DNA of 64,000 nucleotides, taken from positions 2,865,501 through 2,929,500 of the forward strand of contig NZ_CP125380.1 in assembly GCF_034009455.1 (NCBI RefSeq), in the 5' to 3' direction. This stretch comes from Pseudomonas sp. P5_109. GTDB lineage: Bacteria; Pseudomonadota; Gammaproteobacteria; Pseudomonadales; Pseudomonadaceae. Below the pieces are notes generated by a model that saw nothing but the letters and a program-made list of their open reading frames with translations, was not told the origin of the DNA and ran no database searches. A program made the translations under genes and the position numbers. Each line of letters starts with the position of its first letter. Position 1 is the first letter of the stretch. Below are positions 25,147-33,764 of the stretch, piece by piece.

Positions 25147-26700
25147 TCAGACTGCCTGTTCGCGAGCCATCTGCCGGGCGATGCGCAGTGCATCCCAGAG
25201 CGACGGCAGGATCAGCAGTGAAACCGGTACGGCGGTAATTACGATAAAGGATTGCAGCGCCGTGACCCCGCCCGAACCAATGGTGATCAACACCACGGCG
25301 GCCAGGCCCATGCCGATGGCCCAGAAGGCCCGCAGCCATGCTTTCGGCTTGTCATTGCTGGACATGGCCATCGCCACGGTGAACGCCATGGCATCGCCGT
25401 TGGTGGCCACCGAGATGAAGCTCAGGAACAGGAACAGCGCCGAGATCAGTCCACCCAAGGGCAGGTTCTGGGTCACGCCCAGCAGCAGGTCTTCGGGCTG
25501 CGCGCCGTGGGCGGTGACGATGCCCGGGGTTTGCAATTCCATACCGATGCCGGCGCCACCGACGATGGTGAACCAGAACATGGTCACCAGCGGTGCGATG
25601 ATCGACAGGGTCATGATCACTTCACGGATGGTCCGGCCACGGGAAATCTTCGCCACGTACAGGGCAACCATTGGCGCGTAGCCAATGAACCAGCCCCAGT
25701 AGAACACCGTCCACCAGTCGAGCCATTTCGGATCGGCGCGGAACAGGGTCATCGGAATGAACTGCTCCAGGTGCAAGGCAAACGCGCTGGGAAAGCCGCC
25801 GAGAATGAAGGCGGTGGGCCCGAGCAGCACCATGAACACCGCCAGGCCGATCATCAGCCAGACGTTGATACCACTGACGAAGCGGATGCCCTCCAGCCCG
25901 ACCAGGCAGGAGATGGTGTACATCACCGTGACCAGCACGATGGTGATGGACTGCACCACCAGGTCGTTGGGAATGCCCCATACCGAGTGCAACGCACTGC
26001 TGATCTGCAGGCCGAGGAACCCGATCGGGCCGATGGTGCCAGCAACCACGGCGATGATCGAGGTGGCGTCCGCCAGCGTGCCGATCGGTCCCTTGAGCGC
26101 ACGTTCGCCGAACAACGGATAGAGCAGGGTGCGCGGCGCCAGCGGCAGGCCTTTGTCGTAATGCAGATGCATCAGCACGATGGCCAGCAGGCTGCCCAGC
26201 ACTGCCCAGGCCAGGAAGCCCCAGTGCACGAATGATTGCGCGAGCGCAACGTGTGCGGCGGCTTCGGTGTGCGGTTGCACCCCGGCGAACAACGGCGGCG
26301 GGCTGGCGAAGTGCATCATCGGTTCCGCTGCCGCCCAGAACGCGCCGCCGCCAGCGAGCAGGGCGCACATGATCACGGCGATCCAGTTGAAGGTGCTGGT
26401 ATCGGGACGCTGGTCGACGCCGCCCAGGCGTACCCGCCCGCATTTGCTGAAACAGATGAACAGGCTCATGGCGAAGGTCGCGAGCATCAGGATCTGCCAG
26501 TACAAGCCGAAGAACTTCGTCGACCAGGCGAACAGCGTGTTCACCAGGTGCGACACGCCATCGATGTCGACCAGTGCCGCGATCAGGAAGGCGCCAAGGA
26601 AGCCGCCACTGATCAGGAACAGCGGCCAGTCGATGTCTTTTTTCGGCGGTGCAAGGTCCATTGGCTGGACGTCGGCTTGCAGGGTGTCGGAAGTTTTCAT
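25147..26700 (-). CDS. BCCT-family betaine/carnitine/choline transporter
   Basis: A 517-residue transporter with twelve membrane helices. The family signature WTVFYWGWFIGYAPMVALYV followed by AKISRGRTIREV is intact, including the Trp cluster of the quaternary-ammonium site. Start at 26700 with TGGAGG. There is no long C-terminal regulatory tail, so it is more like catabolic than osmotic members. Its place between an M19 dipeptidase homologue and the unknown 571-aa protein suggests it imports the operon's substrate, probably a trimethylammonium or similar zwitterionic compound. Confidence 0.9.
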   Translation of the reverse strand: MKTSDTLQADVQPMDLAPPKKDIDWPLFLISGGFLGAFLIAALVDIDGVSHLVNTLFAWSTKFFGLYWQILMLATFAMSLFICFSKCGRVRLGGVDQRPDTSTFNWIAVIMCALLAGGGAFWAAAEPMMHFASPPPLFAGVQPHTEAAAHVALAQSFVHWGFLAWAVLGSLLAIVLMHLHYDKGLPLAPRTLLYPLFGERALKGPIGTLADATSIIAVVAGTIGPIGFLGLQISSALHSVWGIPNDLVVQSITIVLVTVMYTISCLVGLEGIRFVSGINVWLMIGLAVFMVLLGPTAFILGGFPSAFALHLEQFIPMTLFRADPKWLDWWTVFYWGWFIGYAPMVALYVAKISRGRTIREVIMTLSIIAPLVTMFWFTIVGGAGIGMELQTPGIVTAHGAQPEDLLLGVTQNLPLGGLISALFLFLSFISVATNGDAMAFTVAMAMSSNDKPKAWLRAFWAIGMGLAAVVLITIGSGGVTALQSFIVITAVPVSLLILPSLWDALRIARQMAREQAV

Positions 26701-26806
26701 GATGCCTCCAAAATACGCGCCTGGGGCTGTGCATCGCCGGTCGGGGAGATGAACGGGAGGCTATTGTTGTTATTTTTCATGCTGTCCTCACGGTGTCGAT
26801 CAAGAG

Positions 26807-27793
26807 TCAGTTTTGCGCCGTCGTAGCGTTTTCCAGCAGGCGCAGCCAGTTGAGTCCCATGATGTTGCGTACCTCGTCCTCGGCGAAGCCTCGGTCGCGC
26901 AGGCCCTGGGCGATGACCGGGAAGTCCCGGCTGTCACGGAACCATTGCAGCGGTGCCGGCCAGTTGGCGTTGTCCTTGGATCCTTCGCCGTAATCCTTGT
27001 CTTTGCTCCAGCGCCCGTTGCGCATCCATTCGAGCACTTGCAGCGGTTGTTGCTGGCACAGGTCGGTGCCGATGCCGATGTGTTCGACGCCCATCAATTC
27101 CGCGGTGCTGGCGACCATGTCGCAGAAGTCTTCCAGGGTGCAGCCCGACGCACCCTTGAGGTGGAACGGGTAAGTGCTGAAACCGAGCAGGCCGCCGGAC
27201 TCGGCGATACCGCGCAACACCGCGTTGGATTTGTTGCGCTTGGCCGCGTGGAAACTCGACGGGTTGGCGTGGGAGACGATCACCGGCCGGCTCGACAGCT
27301 CGATGGCTTCAAGCGTGCTGCGCTCGGCGCTGTGGGACATGTCGATGAGCATGCCGACGCGGTTCATCTCGCGGATCACCTGGCGGCCGAAACGGCTGAT
27401 GCCATTGTCTTCGGTCTCGTAGCAACCGCTGGCCAGCAGGCTCTGGTTGTTGTAGGTGAGCTGCATGATCAGCACACCGAGCTGGCGGAAAACCTCCACC
27501 AGGCTGATGTCGTCTTCAATCGGCGAGCAGTTCTGGAAACCGAAGAAAATCCCCACGCGGCCTTCCTGATGGGCCAGGCGAATGTCCGACGCCTCGCGCA
27601 CCGGACGAATCAGCTCGGGCCAGGTTTCGAAGCGGCGGTTCCACTCGCCGATGCGCGACAGGGTTTCCCGGGCGTTCTCGTGGTAGGCGATGGTGGCGTG
27701 CACCGCGCTCAGGCCGCCTTCGCGCATCTGGCGAAAGATCTCTTCGTTCCAGTGGGAATATTGCAGGCCGTCGATCATCAATAAGTCGTGCAT
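26807..27793 (-). CDS. M19 membrane-dipeptidase family protein
   Basis: A 328-residue protein of the renal dipeptidase family, close to the protein next to dgcAB (dimethylglycine demethylase) in P. aeruginosa (PA5396). Visible are GRVGIFFGFQN, LGVLIMQLTYNNQSL, MNRVGMLIDMSHSAERSTLEAI, RPVIVSHANPSSFH and GVEHIGIGTDL. The usual N-terminal HxD metal pair (DGHND) is absent: the sequence reads IDGLQYSHW. So it may bind one metal or act on a non-peptide substrate. No signal peptide, hence cytoplasmic. Confidence 0.85.
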   Translation of the reverse strand: MHDLLMIDGLQYSHWNEEIFRQMREGGLSAVHATIAYHENARETLSRIGEWNRRFETWPELIRPVREASDIRLAHQEGRVGIFFGFQNCSPIEDDISLVEVFRQLGVLIMQLTYNNQSLLASGCYETEDNGISRFGRQVIREMNRVGMLIDMSHSAERSTLEAIELSSRPVIVSHANPSSFHAAKRNKSNAVLRGIAESGGLLGFSTYPFHLKGASGCTLEDFCDMVASTAELMGVEHIGIGTDLCQQQPLQVLEWMRNGRWSKDKDYGEGSKDNANWPAPLQWFRDSRDFPVIAQGLRDRGFAEDEVRNIMGLNWLRLLENATTAQN

Positions 27794-27806
27794 GCTGATC
27801 TCCCGT

Positions 27807-29249
27807 TCAAGGTCGCACGTAGGTGGTCTTGACCACGGTGTAGAACTCGCGGGCGTATTGCCCTTGCTCGCGTGGTCCGAAGCTGGAGGCTTTGCGACCG
27901 CCGAACGGCACGTGGTAATCGGTGCCGGCGGTGGGCAGGTTGACCATCACGCAACCGGTGCGGGCCCGGCGCTTGAAGTCGCTGGCATAACGCAGCGACT
28001 GGGTGATGATGCCGGCGGTGAGGCCGTATTCGGTATCGTTCAACACCGACAAGGCTTGTTCGTAATCGTTGACCCGGATCACACAGGCAATCGGCCCGAA
28101 GATTTCCTCGCGGTTGATGCGCATGCTGTTGTGGGTATTGATGAACAGGGCGGGGCGCATGTAGTGCCCGGCCGGCTCCAGGTTGAGCAGTTCGCCGCCC
28201 TCGACCAGGGTCGCGCCTTCGTCTTCGGCCAGTTGCAGGTAATGGAGGTTCTGCTCCAGTTGCCGGGCTTCGGCCACCGGGCCGATCTGTACGCCCTGGC
28301 CGAGGGCATGGCCGACCTTCAGCTGACGCATGCGCGCCACCAGTGCTTCGACGAAACGGTCATGGATGCCGTCGCAGACGATCAATCGCGAAGAAGCCGT
28401 GCACTTTTGCCCGGTGCCGAAGAAGGCGCCGTTCAACGCGCATTCCACGGCGATGTCGAGGTCGGCGTCATCGAGCACCACCAGGGCGTTCTTGCTGCCC
28501 ATTTCCAGTTGGCAACGCACCAGGTTGCCGGCGGTGGCGACCGCGACGCGGCGACCGGTCTGCAGGGAACCGGTGAAGGTCAACGCATCGATGTCGGCGG
28601 ACTGGATCAGGCTTTCGCCGACCACCGCGCCGCTGCCCATGACCAGGTTGAAGGTGCCGGCGGGCAGGGCCTGGCGGCTGATGATTTCGGTCAGGGCCCA
28701 GGCGCTGGCCGGCACCAGGTTGGCCGGTTTGAACACCACGGCATTGCCGAAGGCCAGGGCCGGGGCAATCTTCCAGGCGGCGGTGGCCATGGGGAAATTC
28801 CACGGGGTGATGATGCCGACCACACCGACCGGTTCACGCTGCACTTCGATCTCGATGCCGGGGCGTACCGAGGCGGCGGTCTCGCCCATCTGGCGCAGCA
28901 CTTCGGCGGCGTAGTAGTGGAAGAACTGCGCAGAGCGATTGACCTCGCCGATGCCCTCTGCCAGCGGTTTGCCTTCTTCCCGGGAGAGCCGTTCGCCGAG
29001 TTCTTCCTTGCGTGCCATCAGCTCGTTGCCGATGGCCATCAGCACTTGCTGGCGCTGTTCCAGGCCGCTGGCGGCCCATAACGGCTGGGCGTCGCGGGCG
29101 GCGGCGATGGCGTCCTGGGTTTGCTCGGCGCTGGCTTGCTGGTAGTGGCCGATGAGGTCTTGAACATCCGAAGGGCTGTGGTTGGCGATGACGCCCTGGC
29201 CTTCGCACCAGTTGCCGCCGATGTAGTTTTTGTAGGGTTGCAGTGCCAT
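27807..29249 (-). CDS. NAD(P)-dependent aldehyde dehydrogenase
   Basis: A 480-residue ALDH. GVVGIITPWNFPMATAAWK contains the catalytic Asn, LEMGSKNALVV the general base Glu, and GTGQKCTASSRLIV the nucleophilic Cys. The last pattern is typical of alpha-ketoglutarate-semialdehyde and YcbD-like dehydrogenases. The start MALQPYKNY at 29249 has GGAGGTT; the frame extends to 29297 without a ribosome site. First gene of the six-gene operon (29249 down to 22280), divergent from a LysR regulator. It would oxidise an aldehyde released from the imported compound. Confidence 0.9.
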   Translation of the reverse strand: MALQPYKNYIGGNWCEGQGVIANHSPSDVQDLIGHYQQASAEQTQDAIAAARDAQPLWAASGLEQRQQVLMAIGNELMARKEELGERLSREEGKPLAEGIGEVNRSAQFFHYYAAEVLRQMGETAASVRPGIEIEVQREPVGVVGIITPWNFPMATAAWKIAPALAFGNAVVFKPANLVPASAWALTEIISRQALPAGTFNLVMGSGAVVGESLIQSADIDALTFTGSLQTGRRVAVATAGNLVRCQLEMGSKNALVVLDDADLDIAVECALNGAFFGTGQKCTASSRLIVCDGIHDRFVEALVARMRQLKVGHALGQGVQIGPVAEARQLEQNLHYLQLAEDEGATLVEGGELLNLEPAGHYMRPALFINTHNSMRINREEIFGPIACVIRVNDYEQALSVLNDTEYGLTAGIITQSLRYASDFKRRARTGCVMVNLPTAGTDYHVPFGGRKASSFGPREQGQYAREFYTVVKTTYVRP

Positions 29250-29340
29250 GGGAACCTCCGATTGCGTTGGCCCCATCTTGAGAGTATTAGTCTGCAAATA
29301 AAAATTAATAATAAATATGAAATGATAAGGAAAACTTACC
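29250..29340. promoter_or_regulatory. Divergent control region between LysR and the ALDH operon
   Basis: A 91-bp AT-rich gap in otherwise GC-rich DNA, between divergent regulator and target as is typical for LysR systems. AT-rich dyads are present (ATTAATAATAAAT), but I cannot fix a single T-N11-A box. Confidence 0.5.
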
Positions 29341-30228
29341 GTGCTGCCTGAGCTGAAGATTACCCAACTGCGCTATTTCGTCCTGGTCGCCCAGCTGAAA
29401 AGCTTTCACGGCGCGGCGAAGCAGGCCTATCGCACGCAACCGGCGCTGTCCCTGGCCGTGCGTGAGCTGGAGCAGAAACTCGGCCAGCCATTGTTCGAAA
29501 AGGGCGGCAAGACCGAACTGACACCCTTCGGCGAACACTGCTTGCCGCTGTTCCAGGATTTGCTCGCGCATCACGACCGTATCGCCCGTGAAGTCAGCTT
29601 GCTGGCACGGCATGAAATCGGTCAGGTGAGCATCGCCACGGTGCCATCGGTGGCCAGTCGGTTGCTGCCGCATCTGCTGGCACGGTTTGTCAGCGAGCAC
29701 CCGAAAATGCAGATCAGCATGCAGGACGGCAACGCCGACAGCGTCCAGCAGTTGTTGGTCCAGGGGCAGGTGGACTTTGCGATCAGCAGCGTGTGGACGG
29801 CGGACGAAAACATTGAGTTCGTGCCGATCCTGAGTGATCGGGTGGGGGTGGTCTGCCGCCACGATCATCCATTGGTGGCGAGCGGCGAGGCATTGCACTG
29901 GTCGAGCCTGCAAGCCTACCCGCTGGTGCGCAATGGCACGTCGCGCTTGCTCGCTGGCACGGAGGCGGCGGGGTTGCTGGACAGCAGTCTGCTGTTCGTC
30001 TCCAACATGATTTCGCTGATCGCGATGCTGGAAGAGGGCATCGGCATCACCACGCTGCCGTCCCTGGCGTTCCCGCAGGGCAACGAGAAACTGGTGTTCC
30101 TGCCGCTGTCAGAGCCGCGGGTGGAGCGCCAGATCGGCATCCTGTGCCGCAAGGGGCAGAGCCTGTCGCCAGCGGCGGCCGAGTTGATGGGGTTTCTCAA
30201 GGCGAACATGCAGATGGTCGATCTGTAA
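29341..30228 (+). CDS. LysR-family transcriptional regulator
   Basis: A 295-residue regulator. The N-terminal winged helix is LKITQLRYFVLVAQLKSFHG, AKQAYRTQPALSLAVRELEQ. The C-terminal part has the periplasmic-binding-like effector domain (VSIATVPSVASRLLPHLLA, HDHPLV). The start is GTG at 29341 with AAGGA. Divergent from the ALDH/dipeptidase/BCCT operon, which it most likely controls in response to the substrate. Confidence 0.9.
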   Translation: MLPELKITQLRYFVLVAQLKSFHGAAKQAYRTQPALSLAVRELEQKLGQPLFEKGGKTELTPFGEHCLPLFQDLLAHHDRIAREVSLLARHEIGQVSIATVPSVASRLLPHLLARFVSEHPKMQISMQDGNADSVQQLLVQGQVDFAISSVWTADENIEFVPILSDRVGVVCRHDHPLVASGEALHWSSLQAYPLVRNGTSRLLAGTEAAGLLDSSLLFVSNMISLIAMLEEGIGITTLPSLAFPQGNEKLVFLPLSEPRVERQIGILCRKGQSLSPAAAELMGFLKANMQMVDL

Positions 30229-30230
30229 CG

Positions 30231-30869
30231 TCAGGGTTCGAGTGGCGGCTCCGGGCTTTCTGTCGGTCGCAGCTTGAAGCGACAGACATGCCCGCCACGC
30301 ACCATGCATTCGCTGTGTTCGACTTCACCGCCGCCCAGCGCGCCGATCAAGGCCAGGTCCAGTTCGCAGACCACCGGATGCTCGGCGGCCAGGCGATGGA
30401 ACACGCAGTTGTGCGCAACGATTTCCGGGCTGTCGCCTGAGCGAAAAAACACCTCGGCTTCGTAGCCCGCCTGGTTCATGTGCTGGACGATCCTGGCTTC
30501 GTCAACGACCTGTTGTTCACGGTCCAAGGCCAGTTTTCGGCCCATGCTGCGCATCAGCGAGGCAAGGGCTTCGGGGCCGATGATGGCGGCGACTTCATCG
30601 ATCAATACGCTGGCCAGCAGCTGATAGTGGCGAGGGAATTGCTCCCGCGCGTGGTCGGTGAGCCGATACAGCTGCTCGGGGCGACGGCCCGTCGGGCGGG
30701 TGTCGCCGCGCAGCACCAGGTCGTCACGCTCCAGCGCCGCCAGGTGTTGGCGGATCGCCGTACGTGTGACGGCCAGATGTTCAGCCAACTCGTCAATGCT
30801 CATGCCGCCGGCATGGTGCAGTAGGGCATTGAGCAGGTCTTGCTGTGTTCGGCCCAGTCCTTCCAGCAT
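30231..30869 (-). CDS. SufR-like winged-helix regulator with Cys cluster
   Basis: A 212-residue ArsR/DeoR-like regulator: LLNALLHHAGGMSIDELAEHLAVTRTAIRQHLAAL forms the winged helix, with PTGRRPEQLYRLT as the wing. The C-terminal half has Cys in NCVFHRL, PVVCELD, HSECMV and HVCRFKL, the spacing of the Fe-S binding region in SufR. It could sense Fe-S, iron or redox state. It follows the secreted protein gene by 19 bp on the same strand, and their fates may be linked. Confidence 0.8.
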   Translation of the reverse strand: MLEGLGRTQQDLLNALLHHAGGMSIDELAEHLAVTRTAIRQHLAALERDDLVLRGDTRPTGRRPEQLYRLTDHAREQFPRHYQLLASVLIDEVAAIIGPEALASLMRSMGRKLALDREQQVVDEARIVQHMNQAGYEAEVFFRSGDSPEIVAHNCVFHRLAAEHPVVCELDLALIGALGGGEVEHSECMVRGGHVCRFKLRPTESPEPPLEP

Positions 30870-30888
30870 GGTGTGCCCTCGCGCGATA

Positions 30889-31518
30889 TCAGAACTTGTC
30901 CGGGAATTGCTTGACCAGCGCGCCGGTCAAGGCGTCGGCCAGGGCCAGGATGTGCGTGCGCATCATCGCCCAGGTACGGGCTTCGCCAGCGTAATCGTGC
31001 GCGGCAAACTCATCGATCTGGGCGATGTGGTGACCGCCATGGGCTGACAACATCGTCACCAGTGTCGTCTCAGGCAGATTGGGGTTGGCACCGGCCAGGA
31101 AAGCCGCGATCGCCTTGGCATTGCCGGTCAATTCGGTGACGGCGGCCTGCTTGCCTTTCGCATCCTTGGCAACGGTGGCATCGCTGTAGTGTTTCACCGC
31201 GCCCCAATGCCCGGCAAGCAGCTTGAGCAATTGATCCGCCGCTGGCTGGCCGTAGAGCGGGGCGATGCTGTTGGCGATTTTGGTGGCGTTGTCGACCACC
31301 TGGTCGGCCGCGACTTTGGCTTGCTTCTGGTCGGCGGATTGATTGGCCAGCGCGTAGTTTCTGATCCAGAAAATGTGCTCGACCCAAAGGTCACGCTCGG
31401 CCAGGCGCGTGGTCAGCGCGGGGCTGTCGGCCGCGGCGGGTGAAGCGGCAGGCGTCTGGCTCCAGACCGGTTGTGCACACAATGCCAGCAGGAGCAAAGC
31501 CAGGGTTTTGATATTCAT
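30889..31518 (-). CDS. Secreted helical protein of unknown function
   Basis: A 209-residue protein with a signal peptide (KTLALLLLALCAQPVWSQ). The mature part is Ala-rich and helical (DQVVDNATKIANSIAPLYG), with a His-rich loop HGGHHIAQIDEFAAHDY that might bind metal. It looks like a four-helix bundle, for instance of heme- or metal-binding periplasmic proteins, but no family is certain. It is in an operon with a SufR-like regulator. Confidence 0.7.
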   Translation of the reverse strand: MNIKTLALLLLALCAQPVWSQTPAASPAAADSPALTTRLAERDLWVEHIFWIRNYALANQSADQKQAKVAADQVVDNATKIANSIAPLYGQPAADQLLKLLAGHWGAVKHYSDATVAKDAKGKQAAVTELTGNAKAIAAFLAGANPNLPETTLVTMLSAHGGHHIAQIDEFAAHDYAGEARTWAMMRTHILALADALTGALVKQFPDKF

Positions 31519-31643
31519 GACGGCACCCTCAGAGAGTGGGAACGTTCGACAATATCAATATAGACATAAAAATATGTTTTTATTGGGCACAGGTGAGTTC
31601 TCGGATGAACGGCCATAGCCTGTCGCCAAAAGCGATTTGGCTT

Positions 31644-31769
31644 TTTGTGGCGAGGGGGCTTGCCCCCGTTCGACCGCGAAGCGGTCGCAAAAGTTTGTCT
31701 GATATACCGTATCGTCTGGGTTGGGGACTACTTCGTAGTCCAACGGGGGCAAGCCCCCTCGCCACAAAG
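31644..31769. repeat. Long palindromic repeat (GTGGCGAGGGGGCTTGCCCCC type)
   Basis: TTTGTGGCGAGGGGGCTTGC ... GCAAGCCCCCTCGCCACAAA, with about 80 bp between, partly forming the smaller hairpin GACCGCGAAGCGGTC. Relatives at 35501, 46741 and 57222. Confidence 0.85.
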
Positions 31770-31782
31770 ACCGCTGATCCCG

Positions 31783-32571
31783 TTACAACCCATCCCCCAG
31801 CGCCTTGAGGTATTCAGGGCTTTCGCCGATCGAGTTATGCCCCGTCCCCTCGATGACCTGCATCGAAGCCACGCCTTTGGTGAAGTGACTCAACAGGCGC
31901 TCGGTGCTGGAGCGCGGAATCACTTCGTCATGCCCGGCCGCAATCAATACCGTCGGCACCGTGATGCGGGCGGCGTACTGCCAGGACGGGTATTTGTCCT
32001 TCAGCAACCAGCGCACCGGAAACCAGCGGAACTGACGGGCGGCCAGCCCTTCGAGGCTGTTGTAGGGCGTGATCAGCACCAGCCGCGCGGCCGGCCGCTG
32101 GCTGGCAAGGCGCACGGCAACCCCGGAACCCAGGCTGCGCCCGACCACCGCCACATGCGGATGGGTGGCATACACCTGGTCGAACAACGTGATGGCATCG
32201 CGGGCAATGGCCTCTTCGGATGGCGAGCCGGAACTCCCGCCAAAGCCACGGTAATGCAGCAGATACAGGGCGTAGTCAGGGAACGCCTGGGTGAACCCGG
32301 GCAGGTTGCGCGAGACGTCCTCGGCATTGCCGCCGAAATAAACCAGCGCGTTCGGGCCATCGTGAGGGCGGACAGTGACCAGCACCTGTGCGTCGGCGAC
32401 CGGCAGGGTCAGCAGCGTTGCGGCTGTCCCGACGGTGCGCGGTTGCGGGTAATAGATCAGCGCCCGTTGAAACACGAACAGCGCGACGCACAGCGCCAGG
32501 TACAGCGCAGCGACGATGACGACGAGCAACACCAGGGTGCGTGACATTCGACTAACGTTAGTGGGCGGCAT
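31783..32571 (-). CDS. Alpha/beta hydrolase, membrane-anchored
   Basis: A 262-residue hydrolase. An N-terminal membrane anchor (VLLVVIVAALYLALCVALFVF) precedes LIYYPQPRTVG. The nucleophile elbow is GRSLGSG (Ser), the acid lies in AAGHDEVIP and the His in EGTGHNSIG. This resembles the FrsA/BEM46-like group of serine hydrolases; substrate unknown. The ATG at 32547 (MSRTLV) is an alternative start and would put the palindrome ACTAACGTTAGT just upstream of the gene. Confidence 0.85.
   Translation of the reverse strand: MPPTNVSRMSRTLVLLVVIVAALYLALCVALFVFQRALIYYPQPRTVGTAATLLTLPVADAQVLVTVRPHDGPNALVYFGGNAEDVSRNLPGFTQAFPDYALYLLHYRGFGGSSGSPSEEAIARDAITLFDQVYATHPHVAVVGRSLGSGVAVRLASQRPAARLVLITPYNSLEGLAARQFRWFPVRWLLKDKYPSWQYAARITVPTVLIAAGHDEVIPRSSTERLLSHFTKGVASMQVIEGTGHNSIGESPEYLKALGDGL
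32551..32562. promoter_or_regulatory. Palindrome ACTAACGTTAGT
   Basis: A perfect 12-bp palindrome at the 5' end of the hydrolase gene. If translation starts at 32547, it lies 4 bp upstream of the start codon and could be an operator or block the ribosome site. Confidence 0.3.
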
Positions 32572-32696
32572 GAACGCTCGGGGTTTGAAAGTGGCTGGCG
32601 CAAGGCTTTCTGAGTGTAGTCAATCGACCTTTGGCGCGGGTTGTCCGGACGGTCGACGCAACGGACCGAACCCGAACGACTGGTGAGAAGCGTTTT

Positions 32697-33641
32697 ATGA
32701 GCCATCCTGAGGGTTACACCCGTAGAGAAATACTCACGCTGGCTGCCGGTGCTTCGGCGGTCTTCACGTTCGGTCCGGTGGGGGCACAACCCGCGCCGCC
32801 GACGGGAACAGGAGGCAAGACCATGCAGACTCGCGCCATTCCTTCCAGTAACGAGCCCTTGCCGATCGTAGGCTTGGGCACTTATCGCGGATTCGACGTC
32901 GAGCCTTCGCAACCGACCTACAAGGACCTGCCCACGGTACTGGATGCGTTGTTCGACAAGGGCGGCACGTTGATCGACAGCTCGCCGATGTATGGTCGCG
33001 CCGAACAGACCATCGGCGAACTGCTGTCGATCCATGAGCCACGTTCGCCGGCGTTCCTGGCCACCAAGGTGTGGACCCGGGGCCGCGAAGAAGGCATTGC
33101 GCAGATGGAGCAATCCTTCGCCCTGTTGCAGACCGACATTATCGACCTGATGCAGATCCACAACCTGCTGGACTGGCAGACGCACCTGCCGACCCTGCGC
33201 CACTGGAAGGAAGCAGGGCGCATCCGCTACATCGGCATCACCCATTACACCGCATCGGCCTATGAAGAAGTCGAAGCGGTACTCAAGGCCGAGCCAGTGG
33301 ATTTCTTGCAGATCAACTACGCGCTGGATGATCGCGGCGTCGAGAAACGCCTGCTGCCGTTGTGCCGCGAACGGGGCGTGGCGGTGATCTGCAATCGACC
33401 GTTTGGCGGTGGCGGCTTGCTGGCCAAACTGAAAGACAAACCGCTGCCAGGCTGGGCGGCGCAAGTCGGGGTCAAGAGCTGGCCGCAACTGGCGCTGAAG
33501 TTCCTGCTGTCGCATTCGGCGGTGACCTGCGTGATTCCGGGCACCGGCAACCCGCGCTACATGGCGGAAAATGCCAGGGCCGGATTCGGCCCGACATTGA
33601 CCGACGCCCAGCGTCAGCAACTGATCGCGCTGGTCGGCTAA
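32697..33641 (+). CDS. Aldo/keto reductase with twin-arginine signal
   Basis: A 314-residue AKR. The start MSHPEG at 32697 has GAGAAG. A twin-arginine-like signal (YTRREILTLAAGASAVF) suggests Tat export. The catalytic set is visible: LIDSSPMYGRAEQTIG with Tyr, KVWTRGREEG with Lys, and IDLMQIHNLLD with His. AKRs reduce aldehydes with NADPH; an exported AKR would need its cofactor loaded before export. It is divergent from the hydrolase. Confidence 0.85.
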   Translation: MSHPEGYTRREILTLAAGASAVFTFGPVGAQPAPPTGTGGKTMQTRAIPSSNEPLPIVGLGTYRGFDVEPSQPTYKDLPTVLDALFDKGGTLIDSSPMYGRAEQTIGELLSIHEPRSPAFLATKVWTRGREEGIAQMEQSFALLQTDIIDLMQIHNLLDWQTHLPTLRHWKEAGRIRYIGITHYTASAYEEVEAVLKAEPVDFLQINYALDDRGVEKRLLPLCRERGVAVICNRPFGGGGLLAKLKDKPLPGWAAQVGVKSWPQLALKFLLSHSAVTCVIPGTGNPRYMAENARAGFGPTLTDAQRQQLIALVG

Positions 33642-33764
33642 CGACGCACCCGATGCGGTCCGGCGAGTCCCGCAACCTCTCCTATACTGTCTCGCGTCCA
33701 TGCCGTTGAAAGCGCATTCGGTGCCCTGACGGCATCCCTGTCCATCACTGCAAGGAGATCGAAC

